Positions 22,225 to 32,719 of a stretch of 64,000 bases of DNA are shown one piece after another. The DNA lies in assembly GCF_932274485.2 (NCBI RefSeq), contig NC_065879.2:16356591-16420590 (forward strand). Direction: 5' to 3'. Source of the stretch: Patella vulgata (lineage: Eukaryota > Mollusca > Gastropoda > Patellidae). The translations under genes and the position numbers were made by a program. The notes under the pieces were generated by a model, which saw only the letters and a program-made list of their open reading frames with translations, was not told the origin of the DNA and did not search any database. The stretch's first letter is position 1. Every line of letters begins with the position of its first letter.

Positions 22225-22360
22225 TCGATTTTGATGAACAGCATGTCCGTCTTTATTATCCCGCGACATTATCCTCCATAGCAAACTGCATGACGCATGT
22301 CCGACCTCAATCGTCCGGTTGATGCAGACATGTGAAACGTTAAACTAAATTTCATTATAC
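22225..22360 (+). mobile_element. SINE-B tail fragment
   Basis: It contains GCATGACGCATGTCCGACCT, then CGGTTGATGCAGAC and GAAACGTTAAACTAAATTTCA, the diverged tail. Confidence 0.5.
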
Positions 22361-22384
22361 GGTGTTTTTATTTATATGATCAAC

Positions 22385-22654
22385 GGGGGGTTGGATGTTC
22401 GAATGGTTAGCACGTCCACGCTGTATCATGAGGCCTGTCATTGAGTCAACGAGCGTGTTTTCGATTCCCCGGTTGTACGTGACAAGGAGTATGGTCGCCT
22501 GTCTGACCTCGTAGGTTTTCTCCGGGTCCTCCGGTTTCCTCCCACTGATAAGACCCCAACGCGCAAGCGAATTATTGAAATAAAATTGAACCATGTGTTA
22601 GTCCCGAAATGACCTAGTTTGTGTCGAGTGGACGTTAAACCCCATTTCTCTCTC

Positions 22655-22687
<33 letters not shown>
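22385..22687 (+). mobile_element. SINE-A, near full length, with (TC)n(TA)n tail
   Basis: The head is GGTTGGATGTTCGAATGGTT and the B-box GTTTTCGATTCCCCGG. The core is CTCCGGGTCCTCCGGTTTCC. The end is GTCGAGTGGACGTTAAACCC, then a short (TC)n and a (TA)n run (22658-22687). Confidence 0.85.
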
Positions 22688-22689
<2 letters not shown>

Positions 22690-22690
<1 letters not shown>

Positions 22691-22870
22691 CAACGTCATA
22701 ACGGGACAAACAAATCGACAGCCAACGATTATTCGCCCGGAAACTGAAAGCAAGTGTAAAACATGCAGTGTGTGCCGGGATTTTTAAAATAGAGCTAGCT
22801 GGCGATTATTCGCCTAGTCTTAAAGCCATTGTAAATCGTACAGTGCGTGGTGGGCTTTATAAAACAGAGA
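22690..22870. repeat. Two diverged units of about 75 bp
   Basis: GCGATTATTCGCC- or CGATTATTCGCC-starting units at about 22728 and 22802 share AAGC/AAGCC, TGTAAA, CAGTG and TTTAAAA/TTATAAAAC. The stretch up to 23150 holds nothing else recognisable. Confidence 0.4.
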
Positions 22871-23154
22871 CATAAAGAGTCGGCAAGTCACCTGTTACTG
22901 TACGATCGATCCCTTCATTGACTTACAAATTGATTCAACGTGAAGGAACCATGCCCATTAGCTAAATTGGCAAAGGAAACAACAGTCATCGGAATTCCGA
23001 AAGTTGCATCATTTTTGACTTGTTGACGAAATGTTAACATTTAATCATACAGTAAGCTATCACGAAGTGCGAGCGTGATGCTGAACGGGATACATAATTA
23101 ACACCCATTCATAAGCTTGATATTATGATGAAATTGGTATTATTTTTCTAGCCT

Positions 23155-23520
23155 ACTTCATTAGCCCAGTCGGTGCAGAAAAGTAGAATGTTAAACCTCA
23201 TTTCATCTCATTTCAGTTGTACCTTTCTGCCCCAACCCACTTAACGCAGACGGCCATATTGCATGCAGTGAACTATGAGGGATATTTTGCAGGCAGCGGC
23301 TTACACTTATATCGTATTCTGATAGTCAAGGTTTATTTTAAATGTACGCCAATCTATACACGGGATCTGGGTTATTCGTCCAATCTGAAAGACTATATAC
23401 ACCCTGCACCCAACCATGATGATAAACCCGCGGGAAATTCCTCTCTCTGCCAATTCCGAGATCAGACACCTGACATCCGGGTTACTCAATTAGCACCTTA
23501 CTCACTGAGACAATATGGCC
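23155..23520. mobile_element. SINE-B tail (+) abutting a SINE-B copy (-)
   Basis: Bases 23155-23215 are tail in the plus sense (CAGTCGGTGCAGAAAAGTAG). Bases 23216-23520 are a diverged full-length copy in the minus sense, ending with the head remnant GACATCCGGGTTACTC. Confidence 0.6.
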
Positions 23521-23881
23521 CATGATTGTGTTGGAAGATGCTAACTGTAGTCCCTTTGGGAAGGTTCGGGAATTTCCGGAGTCCACAATGGCTGCTCTGT
23601 ATAAATGAGTATTTTGGTGAATACCCTAACCCAAACCATTTTTAGAAGACTAAACTTGGATCCAATTTATCTTTAAATCCTCTTAAATGGGTTACGGTAA
23701 GGGTTAGTATTCTCAATTATATAAAGCTGCCATTGTGCACTTTTATTATAATTATAATTTATAATTTCATAATTGTATGATTTTATCTATCATGATGTAT
23801 AAATCTATCTATCTACAATACTGACAAACAAATTGAATTTGTGACAGTTCTTGACGAGAATATGCGCCCCTTTCACTGCAG

Positions 23882-24087
23882 GACAATTGTTTCACAAGCA
23901 AATATTTACTGCTCATCAGTTTGGATGCAAGGGCCTCAGTGACATCTTCAGGCTTGGATTAAATGGTTAATATGGACTAACAATCCCTGGAGGTGGCCTT
24001 CGTGTCCGTCCCAATCCGCCATGCCAAATCCACCTTCTAACTGAAGAAGAATATGTGAATATTGATCAAGCAAAAGTTCCATACGAG
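23882..24087 (+). pseudogene. Possible orphan exon with one in-frame stop
   Basis: A good acceptor (CCCCTTTCACTGCAG) precedes a 206-bp stretch and a GTATAA donor follows it. One frame reads through the whole stretch (QLFHKQIFTAHQFGC at the start, RPNPPCQIHLLTEEEY later) with a single TAA at 23968-23970. The composition looks like protein, but I recognise no family and no partner exon. It could be a decayed exon or a transposon fragment. Confidence 0.3.
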
Positions 24088-24353
24088 GTATAAAACTGAA
24101 CAAAAAATACCACGTGTTCTTAAGATGTTTAAATTCCTATTTTTTCACCCACCTGATATTGAAAAACAACAACACGACAGAGATATTGACTTTACAGAAA
24201 AAAGATTACCAACCCCCTGACATTGCCAAATTGATCGTTAACCCATAACAACAAATATTCATTAATACTTATTTCTAAACAAACGCCACATTGATAAATC
24301 GTATTGTCTAAAAAGCATTCTCCGGGAATTGTACTTTTACCCATTACACTAAT

Positions 24354-24476
24354 AATTGGCCGAGTGGTTAACGCGTACGCGTTGCATCCATCATACGGCT
24401 GTCAATGAGTCACGTGGAATGGTTTCAATTCCCCGCTTGTGCGTGACACGGAGTAGGGTGGCCTGTCCAGCCATAA
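24354..24476 (+). mobile_element. SINE-A head fragment
   Basis: GGCCGAGTGGTTAACGCGTA and the B-box GGTTTCAATTCCCCGC are seen. The copy stops after GTGGCCTGTCCA. Confidence 0.7.
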
Positions 24477-24551
24477 TATAACGATAGTAACAGACTTGAA
24501 AAAGCAGATCAAAATACATTTATTTACAATGTAAGCAGCTTTGTTTGGTAT

Positions 24552-24812
24552 AGGGGGGTTGGATGGCCGAATAGTTAACGCGTGTGCGTTGTATTAGAAG
24601 GTCTGCCATTTAGTCAAGTGATGTGGTTTCGATTCCCCGGTTGTACGTGATATGGAGTAGGGTCGCCTGTCCATCCTTGTGGGTTTTTCTCCGGGTCCTC
24701 CAGTTTCCTCCCACAGCTAAAAACCCCTACGCCAAGCAAATTATAGAAATAAAATTCAACCATATGTTAGATACGAAATTACCTAGTTTGAATCGAGTGG
24801 ACGTTAAACCAA
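24552..24812 (+). mobile_element. SINE-A, near full length
   Basis: The head is GGTTGGATGGCCGAATAGTT and the B-box GGTTTCGATTCCCCGG. The core is CTCCGGGTCCTCCAGTTTCC, and the end GAGTGGACGTTAAACC without a (TC)n run. Confidence 0.85.
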
Positions 24813-24814
24813 TT

Positions 24815-25608
24815 TACACATATAATGTTATGTTGTTCCGTGTGTTTGATTATATAATTAATTGTTCCTATTTGCATTAAAATATTACAAATACTGGGCA
24901 CGACAGGTAAAAAAGATAAAACTCTGCACTTCTCTTCCCGAGTATCATGACTTGAGCCAATGTGACAAAACGTAGCATATATCAATATCCCGCCTCTTCG
25001 GGGCAGCCATATTGGGAACAAACCCCCTCTTTATGTCACGGCAAAGTTTTAGTTCAATATGAACATTTTGTGTATATTAATTGTAGATTATAACAAAATT
25101 GCTTCAGGTGCTTCTTTACGGGGATGACATATACAGGGGTGGTTGTACATGTGCGTCCCATCCTCGCATAATATGCTTACATCACGACATAACTTCCTGA
25201 CGTCATCCTTTCTCGCTTGGCATATAAAACAACAGAAAGTACTGACGTCTAACAGAGATAATACTGCCTATAATGACCTTGTTTTTGTATTGGTATACCT
25301 CGCCTGCTATATTTATAATTTCTCAGCGTCTGTTACACTTTGATCCCACGCCTAATAAATTGATATATAAACAAATGACAGATTCTCGGTACACAATCAA
25401 AAAGTCGAACAGAGCACGTTCTCCCCGAGTGATTCCTTTCCAACAAGAATTTCAACCAAACAAACGTCTACACAGAACCACGTGACTTTTTCTAAGATTT
25501 CAATAAAACCCAGTTCCCACTGTCGCAATTTTCATTCAATTCAACAGTCAGTTAAAGATCGTAATAGTTTTTAAAGTAACGCTTTCATTTTTGAAAATAG
25601 ATTGAAAT
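24815..25608. other. 5' flank of the methyltransferase gene
   Basis: No gene is recognised. A TATATAAA at about 25362 could be a TATA box. A stretch at 25193-25224 (CTGACGTCATCCTTTCTCGC) also occurs near 33390. The last bases before the ATG (TTTTTGAAAATAG) could also be an acceptor, so a 5'-UTR intron cannot be excluded. Confidence 0.35.
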
Positions 25609-26817
25609 ATGTCGGATTTAGAAATTGTTCAAGTTACCGCCCAAAGCGGCTATGATTCCATCAGTTTAGGTGGAATTTTCCGTGGTGCCAGAGCCAAGCA
25701 GACGTCCAAAATGGTTGAAAAGGCGCAGGTTTGTCTTGCAGACTTCGATTTTAAAAGTGCAAAGAGTATTTTAACGGAAACATCTGAATTCTGCACGGAT
25801 CTTCATGACCAAGATTATCTAGAATGGGTTCTGGCAGAAATTAACAAATACGAAGAACAAAAGATTCCAGCAAACTGCCGAAGTTCCAGGGAACTTGACT
25901 GGTCAAGTATTCAAAGCCGACCGATGAAAAAAAAATCTGAAAGATTTCAAGATCTTCCGCAAAGTTTAATTATCATTAGGGTCGAGTCAAATCAACACGG
26001 CGTTCAGTTTTTCGTGGGAAGAAAATTGCTGTCCGAATTATACAGAAATGCCCAAATCAGCGAGTTGCATTGTAGCTTAGTAACAGCCAATATGTTGTTA
26101 GGGTGTCTCGAAGACCTGAGAATTACACAAAACGCTGCGAATATATTTTACCGACCATTTAAACACGAAGAAAAGATGAAAATAATGAGAAATATGATTG
26201 ACAATATGGCGAACGTTGAGATTACCTATCCATTTCCTATGCTGAGACCTGACACAAAAGAAGAACTTGTTTGTCCAACAGAAGGTTGGGACGTTGACGC
26301 AGACTTTGCCGAACAGCTAGAAGTAGGAGAGGTTATCCTTTGGCAATATTCTTTGGAATTTCTTAAAAGTCTTGGGAGTGAAAATCTCAGAGTTTACGAT
26401 CCCGCTTGTTCCAATGGTCAGTTTTTGGAGAACATGAAAGCCGAGATGCCGCACAGTTATTTCATAGGTCAAGACCTGAATCCGTCGATGGTGAAATATG
26501 CTAAAAATAGAATTGATGAAGTTCATTGCGGTAACTGTATGATACCGAAAGCCGACAAAGAAAGTGTCGATGTGGCATTTTTTAGATTTTTAAATTCAGA
26601 AATAGTGAAAACCGATGACGTTATTCCGTTACTAACGGCCGTTGGTGATGTCATTAAACCTGGTGGACACATGGTTATATTTGGTCATACACCCGTTTTG
26701 CTGTCGTCATCGGAATTGAAGATGTTACCAGGGTGGCACGTGCTACAATCGGTTGGTGGAGGTAAAAAATGGAAAGGAATTTTTCAATTTTATGTTATTA
26801 AAAAAGACCTTTGTTAG
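25609..26817 (+). CDS. Intronless protein with C-terminal SAM-dependent methyltransferase domain
   Basis: One exon encodes 402 residues. Residues 1-240 match no family I recognise; they are mostly soluble, with a charged linker near RPMKKKSER (about residues 103-111). Residues 255-400 look like a class I Rossmann methyltransferase: motif I VYDPACSNGQF (D264), an acidic motif II residue in IGQDLNPSM (D289), VDVAFFRFLN (320-329) as motif IV-like and KPGGHMVIFG (350-359) as motif V/VI-like. Motif I is DPACSNG rather than the usual GxGxG. No signal peptide or membrane segment is seen, so it should act in the cytosol or nucleus. The substrate is unknown. AATAAA at 26929 follows. Absence of introns, unlike every other gene here, fits either a retrocopy or lateral transfer; both are inferences. 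Confidence 0.85.
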   Translation: MSDLEIVQVTAQSGYDSISLGGIFRGARAKQTSKMVEKAQVCLADFDFKSAKSILTETSEFCTDLHDQDYLEWVLAEINKYEEQKIPANCRSSRELDWSSIQSRPMKKKSERFQDLPQSLIIIRVESNQHGVQFFVGRKLLSELYRNAQISELHCSLVTANMLLGCLEDLRITQNAANIFYRPFKHEEKMKIMRNMIDNMANVEITYPFPMLRPDTKEELVCPTEGWDVDADFAEQLEVGEVILWQYSLEFLKSLGSENLRVYDPACSNGQFLENMKAEMPHSYFIGQDLNPSMVKYAKNRIDEVHCGNCMIPKADKESVDVAFFRFLNSEIVKTDDVIPLLTAVGDVIKPGGHMVIFGHTPVLLSSSELKMLPGWHVLQSVGGGKKWKGIFQFYVIKKDLC

Positions 26818-26928
26818 GCCCTACTTAAAAATTTTACTTAATTTACCTTTGTTATAGATTGCTTTATTTATTTTATTCTTCCTTTCTTTTAGTTTGTGCC
26901 AAGCATAATATGTGATATGCTAAATGTA

Positions 26929-26934
26929 AATAAA
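26929..26934 (+). other. Polyadenylation signal AATAAA
   Basis: AATAAA lies 112 bp after the methyltransferase stop codon, followed by a T-rich stretch. Confidence 0.65.
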
Positions 26935-26944
26935 TATTGTTTTA

Positions 26945-27413
26945 TTACAATTCATAGTAATAGTATATAATTGTAAATTGTCCAAAAATTATTATGTCTT
27001 GTGAGGACGACTTTGTTACTGATAATTTGCAGATTGTGGCCGCCTGGTGAACTCGCTTCCTCGTTCGTTTGTAGGGTTTTACGACCGCTCCCATCTTGTG
27101 TGATATCGCAGACAAACTCGCTTCATTTTTGTTTTACATTATATAAAGATAAAAAAAAATATTGTTATTGTTGAATGTCAGCTAATAGTTTATATTATTG
27201 CGTGTAGTGTTTTGACTATACATGTAGTACGTCATTTATTCATTGTAAAATATCTTATTTGCATGAAACATACAGGTGGGTTTTGTATGACTCGTGAAAC
27301 TTCTAAAGTTTATTGTAAATATAACCATTTGTATACAAACTTATATATAAATAAAACACCTTTAAGATAATCTTTGAATGGAATTTAGTAACTGGTTGGA
27401 GTAACAACTATAC
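26945..27413. other. No gene recognised
   Basis: AT-rich intergenic DNA downstream of the methyltransferase gene. No repeat family with a second copy in the window was identified. Confidence 0.35.
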
Positions 27414-27520
27414 GCATACTTATGAAAAACAGTTACTGGTGTTATTTAAGGCGACGTTTTGAAGAGTATTCTCTCAACGTTATCAAGCACTAGTAGCTGT
27501 TTTCCATAAGTATGTGTTGA
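27414..27520. repeat. Hairpin of about 107 bp with 29-bp arms
   Basis: The left arm (CATACTTATGAAAAACAGTT, then ACTGGTG) and the right arm (CACTAGTAGCTGTTTTCC, then ATAAGTATGTG) are inverted repeats. The loop contains GGCGACGTTTTGAAGAG. The complement of the loop resembles the CGAAACGTCGCC word at 40850. Confidence 0.6.
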
Positions 27521-27529
27521 AACTTTAAT

Positions 27530-28635
27530 ATAGTTTACATGTTTTTAGTATCGTGGGGTGGGAGTGAAGGAAGTAAGGGTTAACTCCCTACTTGTTTGGG
27601 TGGGTTGAATGGCTCAAAGCCCTGTATAGGGAAAGTTACGACAACTCATTTACAGGCGCCATTTTGGGTCCCAACTATGGCGCCATAAAAACTATGACGT
27701 CATGGCGTCATGTAGGTTTACTTAACAAAACGTTTTATTTTTTTCTTGGTATAACGTTTTACGGGCTACAATTTATACTAAACAAATTGCAAAAGAAATC
27801 AATGCGGTTTGGTTCAATGATAATATGTCAGACAAAATCATACTCAAAATCGACCAAGGCAAAATGACATGATTAACATAATTCAATTTGGCGTTCTTCG
27901 GGAATTATCGAGAGCGCTATATCGTAATCAGTGTCTTTCAGTGGTGGTAGGATAAATAATTTATTTTTAAATTCCCCAAACACAGAGTGGTTATGCAAGC
28001 GAAGTGTGTCGAAAAATCGAATTTGACAAAACATCAATTTAAAAATGTATTTTTCATTTGATGGCGGGCATTTCTTTCAAAGTAACTGCCAAATTAAAAA
28101 AAAAAAATAAAAATAAAACCACATTAATTTGGTAATAAAAGGGCAGCGATAATCTTAAAAATTTAATTTCGAGAATTCTTGATGGTAGAAATTCAAAATG
28201 GTGGAATTTTCATTAATCGTCATTTCTTTCCGTTGGGTATGACTTGTAATATGTGGTATATTAATCACGAAATGACATAGTTGCTCTTAAATGAATATAT
28301 TGTTAACGCGCTTTAAACATCTAGATGCAAAAGACACGGTGTAAAAACTTGATGTTATAAAACACATAATTTATTCAGCTCGACGCAAGATTTGAAATGA
28401 ATAGATGCGGTTCGTTTAACTTGAATGTAGATATATCATGCATATATAGGACCTTTCGGTTGAATCATATCATAGGAATATCTTATTTGATAGTTCCATT
28501 TAGCCTATACATTTTCATGTTTCACTTGACTAAACAAAACATTGTGTAGGAATCTAGGCTTTTATAGATTAAACAAAACGCTGATAAATGTTGAGATGTG
28601 TGGAACATGCTCGAGGCGATTTGTAACAGGCACGA
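27530..28635. other. No gene recognised
   Basis: AT-rich sequence with short A-runs (28097-28110). Around 27650-27710 are CGCCATTTTGGG and ATGACGTCATGGCGTCATG, which have CRE-like palindromes but no linked gene. A short plus-strand open frame at 27592-27867 has no recognisable domain. Confidence 0.35.
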
Positions 28636-28639
28636 TGTA

Positions 28640-29331
28640 CTCTTCAAAAAAAAAAGTAGGGGATATTAAAATGCAAATACCTATGCAGGTTGTAATATGT
28701 GTAGTCATGGACACTAGACATGCTTTGAGAGTATGTTTACATATGAAGAACTTATCGCCCCAACAGAACCACTGAGCGGCACATGCGACACGCAATAGCG
28801 CCATACACGAGGGTTCATTGTCAAATTTGACACTTCAAGGAAGGGTTGATGAAAACTGCCGCGTGCTGGTGTATCTATCCATGTTTGCTTTCCTATCGGT
28901 TCTTGCATAATAGCGTATCTTTGCTTTAGTGTGTTACGTTTAATTTGATCGGGAGATGTGTTCGTCGACGTCAACGGACAACACTGCAAGAATTAGCTGT
29001 CGCACTGCAAGAGGAGTGGGTCAGATTGCCCCAAATCGTGATTGGACAGTTCATTAAGAGCATGCCTCGACGAATTGCTGAATGCCTGAGGATTGGTGGA
29101 GCAATTACTCATTTTTAAGACAAAAATCAAAAACGTTCATTTTCACTTTTGACGGTGTATCTATTTGCGAGTGTAAAGGGACCGTCAGATAAGCCGCCCA
29201 TATGAAATGTTTATATTCATGTGTAGGGCACTGGCCTTTTATTAACATACACTGGTTACCTCTAATAAAAACAGCAGTGCATTTCCGCAGTTTTGTATTG
29301 TTTCTGAATATCCCCTACTTTTTATAAAGAG
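28640..29331 (+). mobile_element. Tc1/mariner-like element relic with TA target duplication
   Basis: The terminal inverted repeats start CTCTTCAAAAAAAAAAG and continue GTAGGGGATATT; the right end is its inverse (AATATCCCCTACTTTTT, then ATAAAGAG). TA flanks both ends (28638-28639, 29332-29333). Inside, 28930-29118 encodes the end of a transposase: GRCVRRRQRTTLQELAVALQ, then EEWVRLPQIVIGQFIKSM, R.R, and a GGAITHF-stop, matching the usual Tc1 C-terminus. The N-terminal part and catalytic acidic residues are missing, so the 692-bp copy is non-autonomous. Confidence 0.85.
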
Positions 29332-29339
29332 TATATATT

Positions 29340-30090
29340 TGATACTAGTTGAGCATCAGAAAAACATGATTATTTCACTGGGTATGGGACGCAAATACCC
29401 AAAGGTGTCGGACAAACTCTAAAGCAACTGCGTCTCCTTCACTGGGCACCTCCAATGTATGTCTACCTGTGGAATAACATGTACATTATTTGTATCTGTT
29501 AAATTTGTGAGGTTTATATATTAGATTAATATTATTATTTACTCATGGGCGCAGGGGCGGATTGAGGCCGGGAACCGGCTCGGGCTCCCGTGTCGGAGCG
29601 GCCCCTTTTACTGACCGCGAAGCCCGGATGGGGGGTCCAGGGGCTCTCCCCCATTAAATTATGAAAAATGAACCCCAAATATGCGATTTGGTGGCATATC
29701 TGATTATAATCTCTGTCAAAATTCCTATGAATGTTGCAGCTTTAAATTTGCTGATTTAGCTATTATAATGTAAGATGTGTGAATTATATGATGTTCATCT
29801 GAATTTTCCAGCCCTTTTTTTCCCTTGTCAGTGGCATGACAAAAAGCATCTAGTCGTACGAATAGGATAAAAAAAAAAGGCGTATTCGTCGGTTGGTGCA
29901 AAAAGGCAGGACGTTAAACTCGATTTCCTTAAACTGTCCAGGTGCGGACAAACAAAAGAACATTTCTCCCGTGTTTGTGACAACACCAATGTACATGAAC
30001 GATAACGAAAGGTTAATCTGACCTTCGATGACCGAACTACACTAAACAGCATGTTTGAAAGATAATCCTTATCAGAAATGTGTGAGGAGC
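29340..30090. other. Mostly unassigned; possible hAT-type terminus near 29549
   Basis: GGGCGCAGGGGCGGATTGAG at about 29546 resembles a hAT-type end, followed by a GC-rich CGGCTCGGGCTCCC block. No matching right end or target duplication was found. The rest has no recognisable gene. Confidence 0.3.
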
Positions 30091-30094
30091 TAAT

Positions 30095-30270
30095 GGTGTA
30101 GGCTATGCACTTTAGATAATAAGGTCTGCCACTGAAACAAATAGCATGGTTTCAATTCCCAGCATGCCCGGGTCCCTTGATTTCTTCCTGCTGTTACAGA
30201 CCCCTACACGCAAGCAAATTATTGAAATTAAATTGTACCATATGTTAGTCGAGAATAGAACCATAATAGT
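30095..30270 (+). mobile_element. SINE-A, degenerate
   Basis: TAATGGTGTAGGCTATGC and GGTTTCAATTCCCAGCATG are the head. The tail has CAAGCAAATTATTGAAATTA and CCATATGTTAGTCGAG. Confidence 0.55.
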
Positions 30271-30470
30271 TAATTTTCCTTAAAATCCCGTATCCATTCC
30301 TCTAATCATTAATAAAGATCTTTCACTCCTGGAATATAAAGTCCAACCGTAATAAAACATATCATTAAAGCTATTGTGATTGACCGCCGCATACCGCAAA
30401 CTCAGGGCTATTCAATACTTACCTATACACTAACAAAACGACGCTAATTTAAAGTGAGAGAGAGAGAAAT

Positions 30471-30730
30471 GGGGTTTAACGTCCACTCGACACAAACTAG
30501 GTCATTTCGGGACTAACACATGGTTCAATTTTATTTCAATAATTCGCTTGCGCGTAGGGGTCTTTAGCTGTGGGAGGAAACCGGAGGACCCGGAGAAAAC
30601 CCACGAGGTTGGACAGGCGACCCTACTCCTTGTCACGTACAACCGGGGATTCGAAACCCCGCCAGTTGACTCAATGACAGACCGTATGATACAGCGCGCG
30701 CGTGCTAACCATTCGGCCATCCAACCCCCC
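30471..30730 (-). mobile_element. SINE-A, full length, minus orientation
   Basis: It runs from GGGGTTTAACGTCCACTCG through the complete core (GGAGGAAACCGGAGGACCC) to the head CTAACCATTCGGCCATCC, then AACCCCCC. A GA run precedes it, the reverse of the (TC)n tail. Confidence 0.88.
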
Positions 30731-30834
30731 CTAATTTAAAGTAGCTAAGTCTCTAACTCAATATCATCATACACGTTGTCATACACGTTGAAAATACGAA
30801 TTATTTGTCAATTTAAATCAACATTGATGTTGTG

Positions 30835-30990
30835 ATCTTACCAGGAAAAGACAGGCATCTGATATCCAATATTTAAGACAAAATAAACATTTTACCATTG
30901 GTACACGAATCGTGTACCATAGTGCGTTTTAGCGTCATTTGCAACAAGTGACCAGAAAGAACGAGGCTAGACATATTCAACTGGAGAACC
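30835..30990. repeat. Repeat F, second copy
   Basis: It aligns with 13906-14080 and keeps the palindrome GGTACACGAATCGTGTACC and the flanking AACATTTTACCATT. The right end is followed by a G-run (31027-31035). Confidence 0.55.
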
Positions 30991-31379
30991 TGCTCAATAG
31001 ACTGGAATAACCAGACGCTAGGAGGGTGGGGGGGGGCTGGAGGAACTGTAGTCAATGGTGGGTGGGCTGAATTTTAGGGTAGAGTTCAGATAATTTTGAA
31101 AAATTATATTCTGTTTGAGTAATAAAATAGAAATATTGAGCATTTTGTTTTGTATATAGGAACATGAATTTCAAGCTTTATTCAAGGTACAAATCCAAGA
31201 CATACGGTCACTAATTAAAAGGCTATATGATAAACTTTTAGCCAAAAGTCGATTTTTTAAAATCTAAATTAGAATCTCTCGGTCACCCAATGTAACTTTT
31301 GATCTCGTACCCAGCCCCCAGCCCCCACCCCCACCCCCACACTCACACACACACACCCTAAATAGCCGTCCAGTGCTGC

Positions 31380-31500
31380 GAGAAGGCGGTAAATGGGGTT
31401 TAGCCCTCAATCTACATAATGCCTGAAAGTGGTCATTTCGAAACTTACGTTTATTTATTCGCATGCACGAGTCTTTAGCGATAGAGGGAAACTGGAATTT
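31380..31500 (-). mobile_element. SINE-A tail, degenerate, minus orientation
   Basis: AAATGGGGTTTAGCCC and GTGGTCATTTCGAAACTTAC match the SINE-A tail with many changes; GCATGCACGAGTCTTTAGCG follows. The head is missing. Confidence 0.5.
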
Positions 31501-31504
31501 TTGT

Positions 31505-31954
31505 ATATGATGATGATGTAATATTCTCTTTAAATATCTGATATAATATGGTGTTGTTTAGTGTTGATTAAGGTTGTCCAACGATTAACGGAAAAATACA
31601 AATATAAATTCTGTCAAAATCGCAGCAAGTCTCAGCTAATAAACTACGGCACTGATGAAAATCATAATTACAACAAACACTGGCAAGTAATAAACTGTTC
31701 AAGCCAAAGGGACAAGGTTCAGGATGCAAAAGGCATGGGAATATTTGCTATAATGGCTTTACGTAGCATAAAACCACTAGTTAAATAAAATATAAATGGA
31801 AAATACTGAAAATAGTATACACATTACATAATTACATAAAACATTCCAATCTGTTTGACAGAGGTATCATAAAAGTCTTCTAGTATTGTAGCGGGGCTAG
31901 CGAATATTCACTGCTGATTAGTGTGAAAACATTCAACTTTGAGACTAGTATAGT
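31505..31954. other. No gene recognised
   Basis: AT-rich. A 75-residue open frame (31561-31788) has no recognisable domain, splice context or second copy, and is not called. Confidence 0.35.
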
Positions 31955-32231
31955 TGGGGGGTTGGATGGCCGAATGGTTAGCACGTGCGTGCTGTATCAT
32001 ACGGCCTGTCATTGAGTCACCTGGCGTGGTTTCGAATACCTGGTTGTACGTGACAAGGAGTAAGATCGCCTGTCCAACCTCGTGGGTTTTCTCCGGGTAC
32101 TCTGATTTCCTCCCACTGCTAAAGACCCATACGCGCAAGCGAATGATTGAAATAAAAAGACCTAGTTTGTGTCGAGTGGACGTTAAACCCCATCTCTCTC
32201 TCTCCCCCTCTCTCTCTCTCTCTCTCTCTGG
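31955..32231 (+). mobile_element. SINE-A with (TC)n tail, short internal deletion
   Basis: The head is GGTTGGATGGCCGAATGGTT, the B-box GGTTTCGAATACC and the core CTCCGGGTACTCTGATTTCC. About 27 bp of the tail, including the ACCATATGTTAGTCCCG segment, are missing before GTCGAGTGGACGTTAAACCC and (TC)n. Confidence 0.85.
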
Positions 32232-32333
32232 TATAGTTCATAAAGTAATTAAAGGCTTTAAGCAATTTACATTAAAATGTAAACAAATGCTTCCATGCCA
32301 TGACAAAATGCAACACAGAACTGATGCGATTGA

Positions 32334-32633
32334 CATAGGCGTACGAGCCAGGTGGGCAGGGTGTCCCCCCCCCCCCTAACTTTCGGGCAATCTGACTTTT
32401 CGGGCAGACGGGTAAAGTGAAAAAAAAATTATTTCATCTATATAGTTGACAAAAGAAAGTGCCCGAAATCTAATAAAACATTAATTTTACTTTCAATACC
32501 ATAAATTTGTCCCTACTCGGTAAGCTCTGCTCCTCCGCTCTCGCAGAAGACCGGCACCGCCGTCTGTACCCTGAAATTTTTCGGGCATTGTGGGTTCTTC
32601 CCCCCTAACTGTCATCGAGCCCTTACGCCTGTG
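32334..32633. mobile_element. hAT-like MITE, 300 bp, with 8-bp target duplication
   Basis: The left end is CATAGGCGTACGAGCC and the right end GGGCTCGA-like in reverse, ending TTACGCCTGTG. Inner CCCCCCTAACTTTCGGGC and CCCCCCTAACTGTC are also related. The flanks are GCGATTGA (32326-32333) and GCGACTGA (32634-32641), 7 of 8 identical. There is no coding capacity. Confidence 0.75.
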
Positions 32634-32719
32634 GCGACTGACAAGCCTAAATGACATACACTATCAAATAAATAATACAAATGATATAAATACCGTGTGT
32701 TATGCCCCTCTCTAACATT

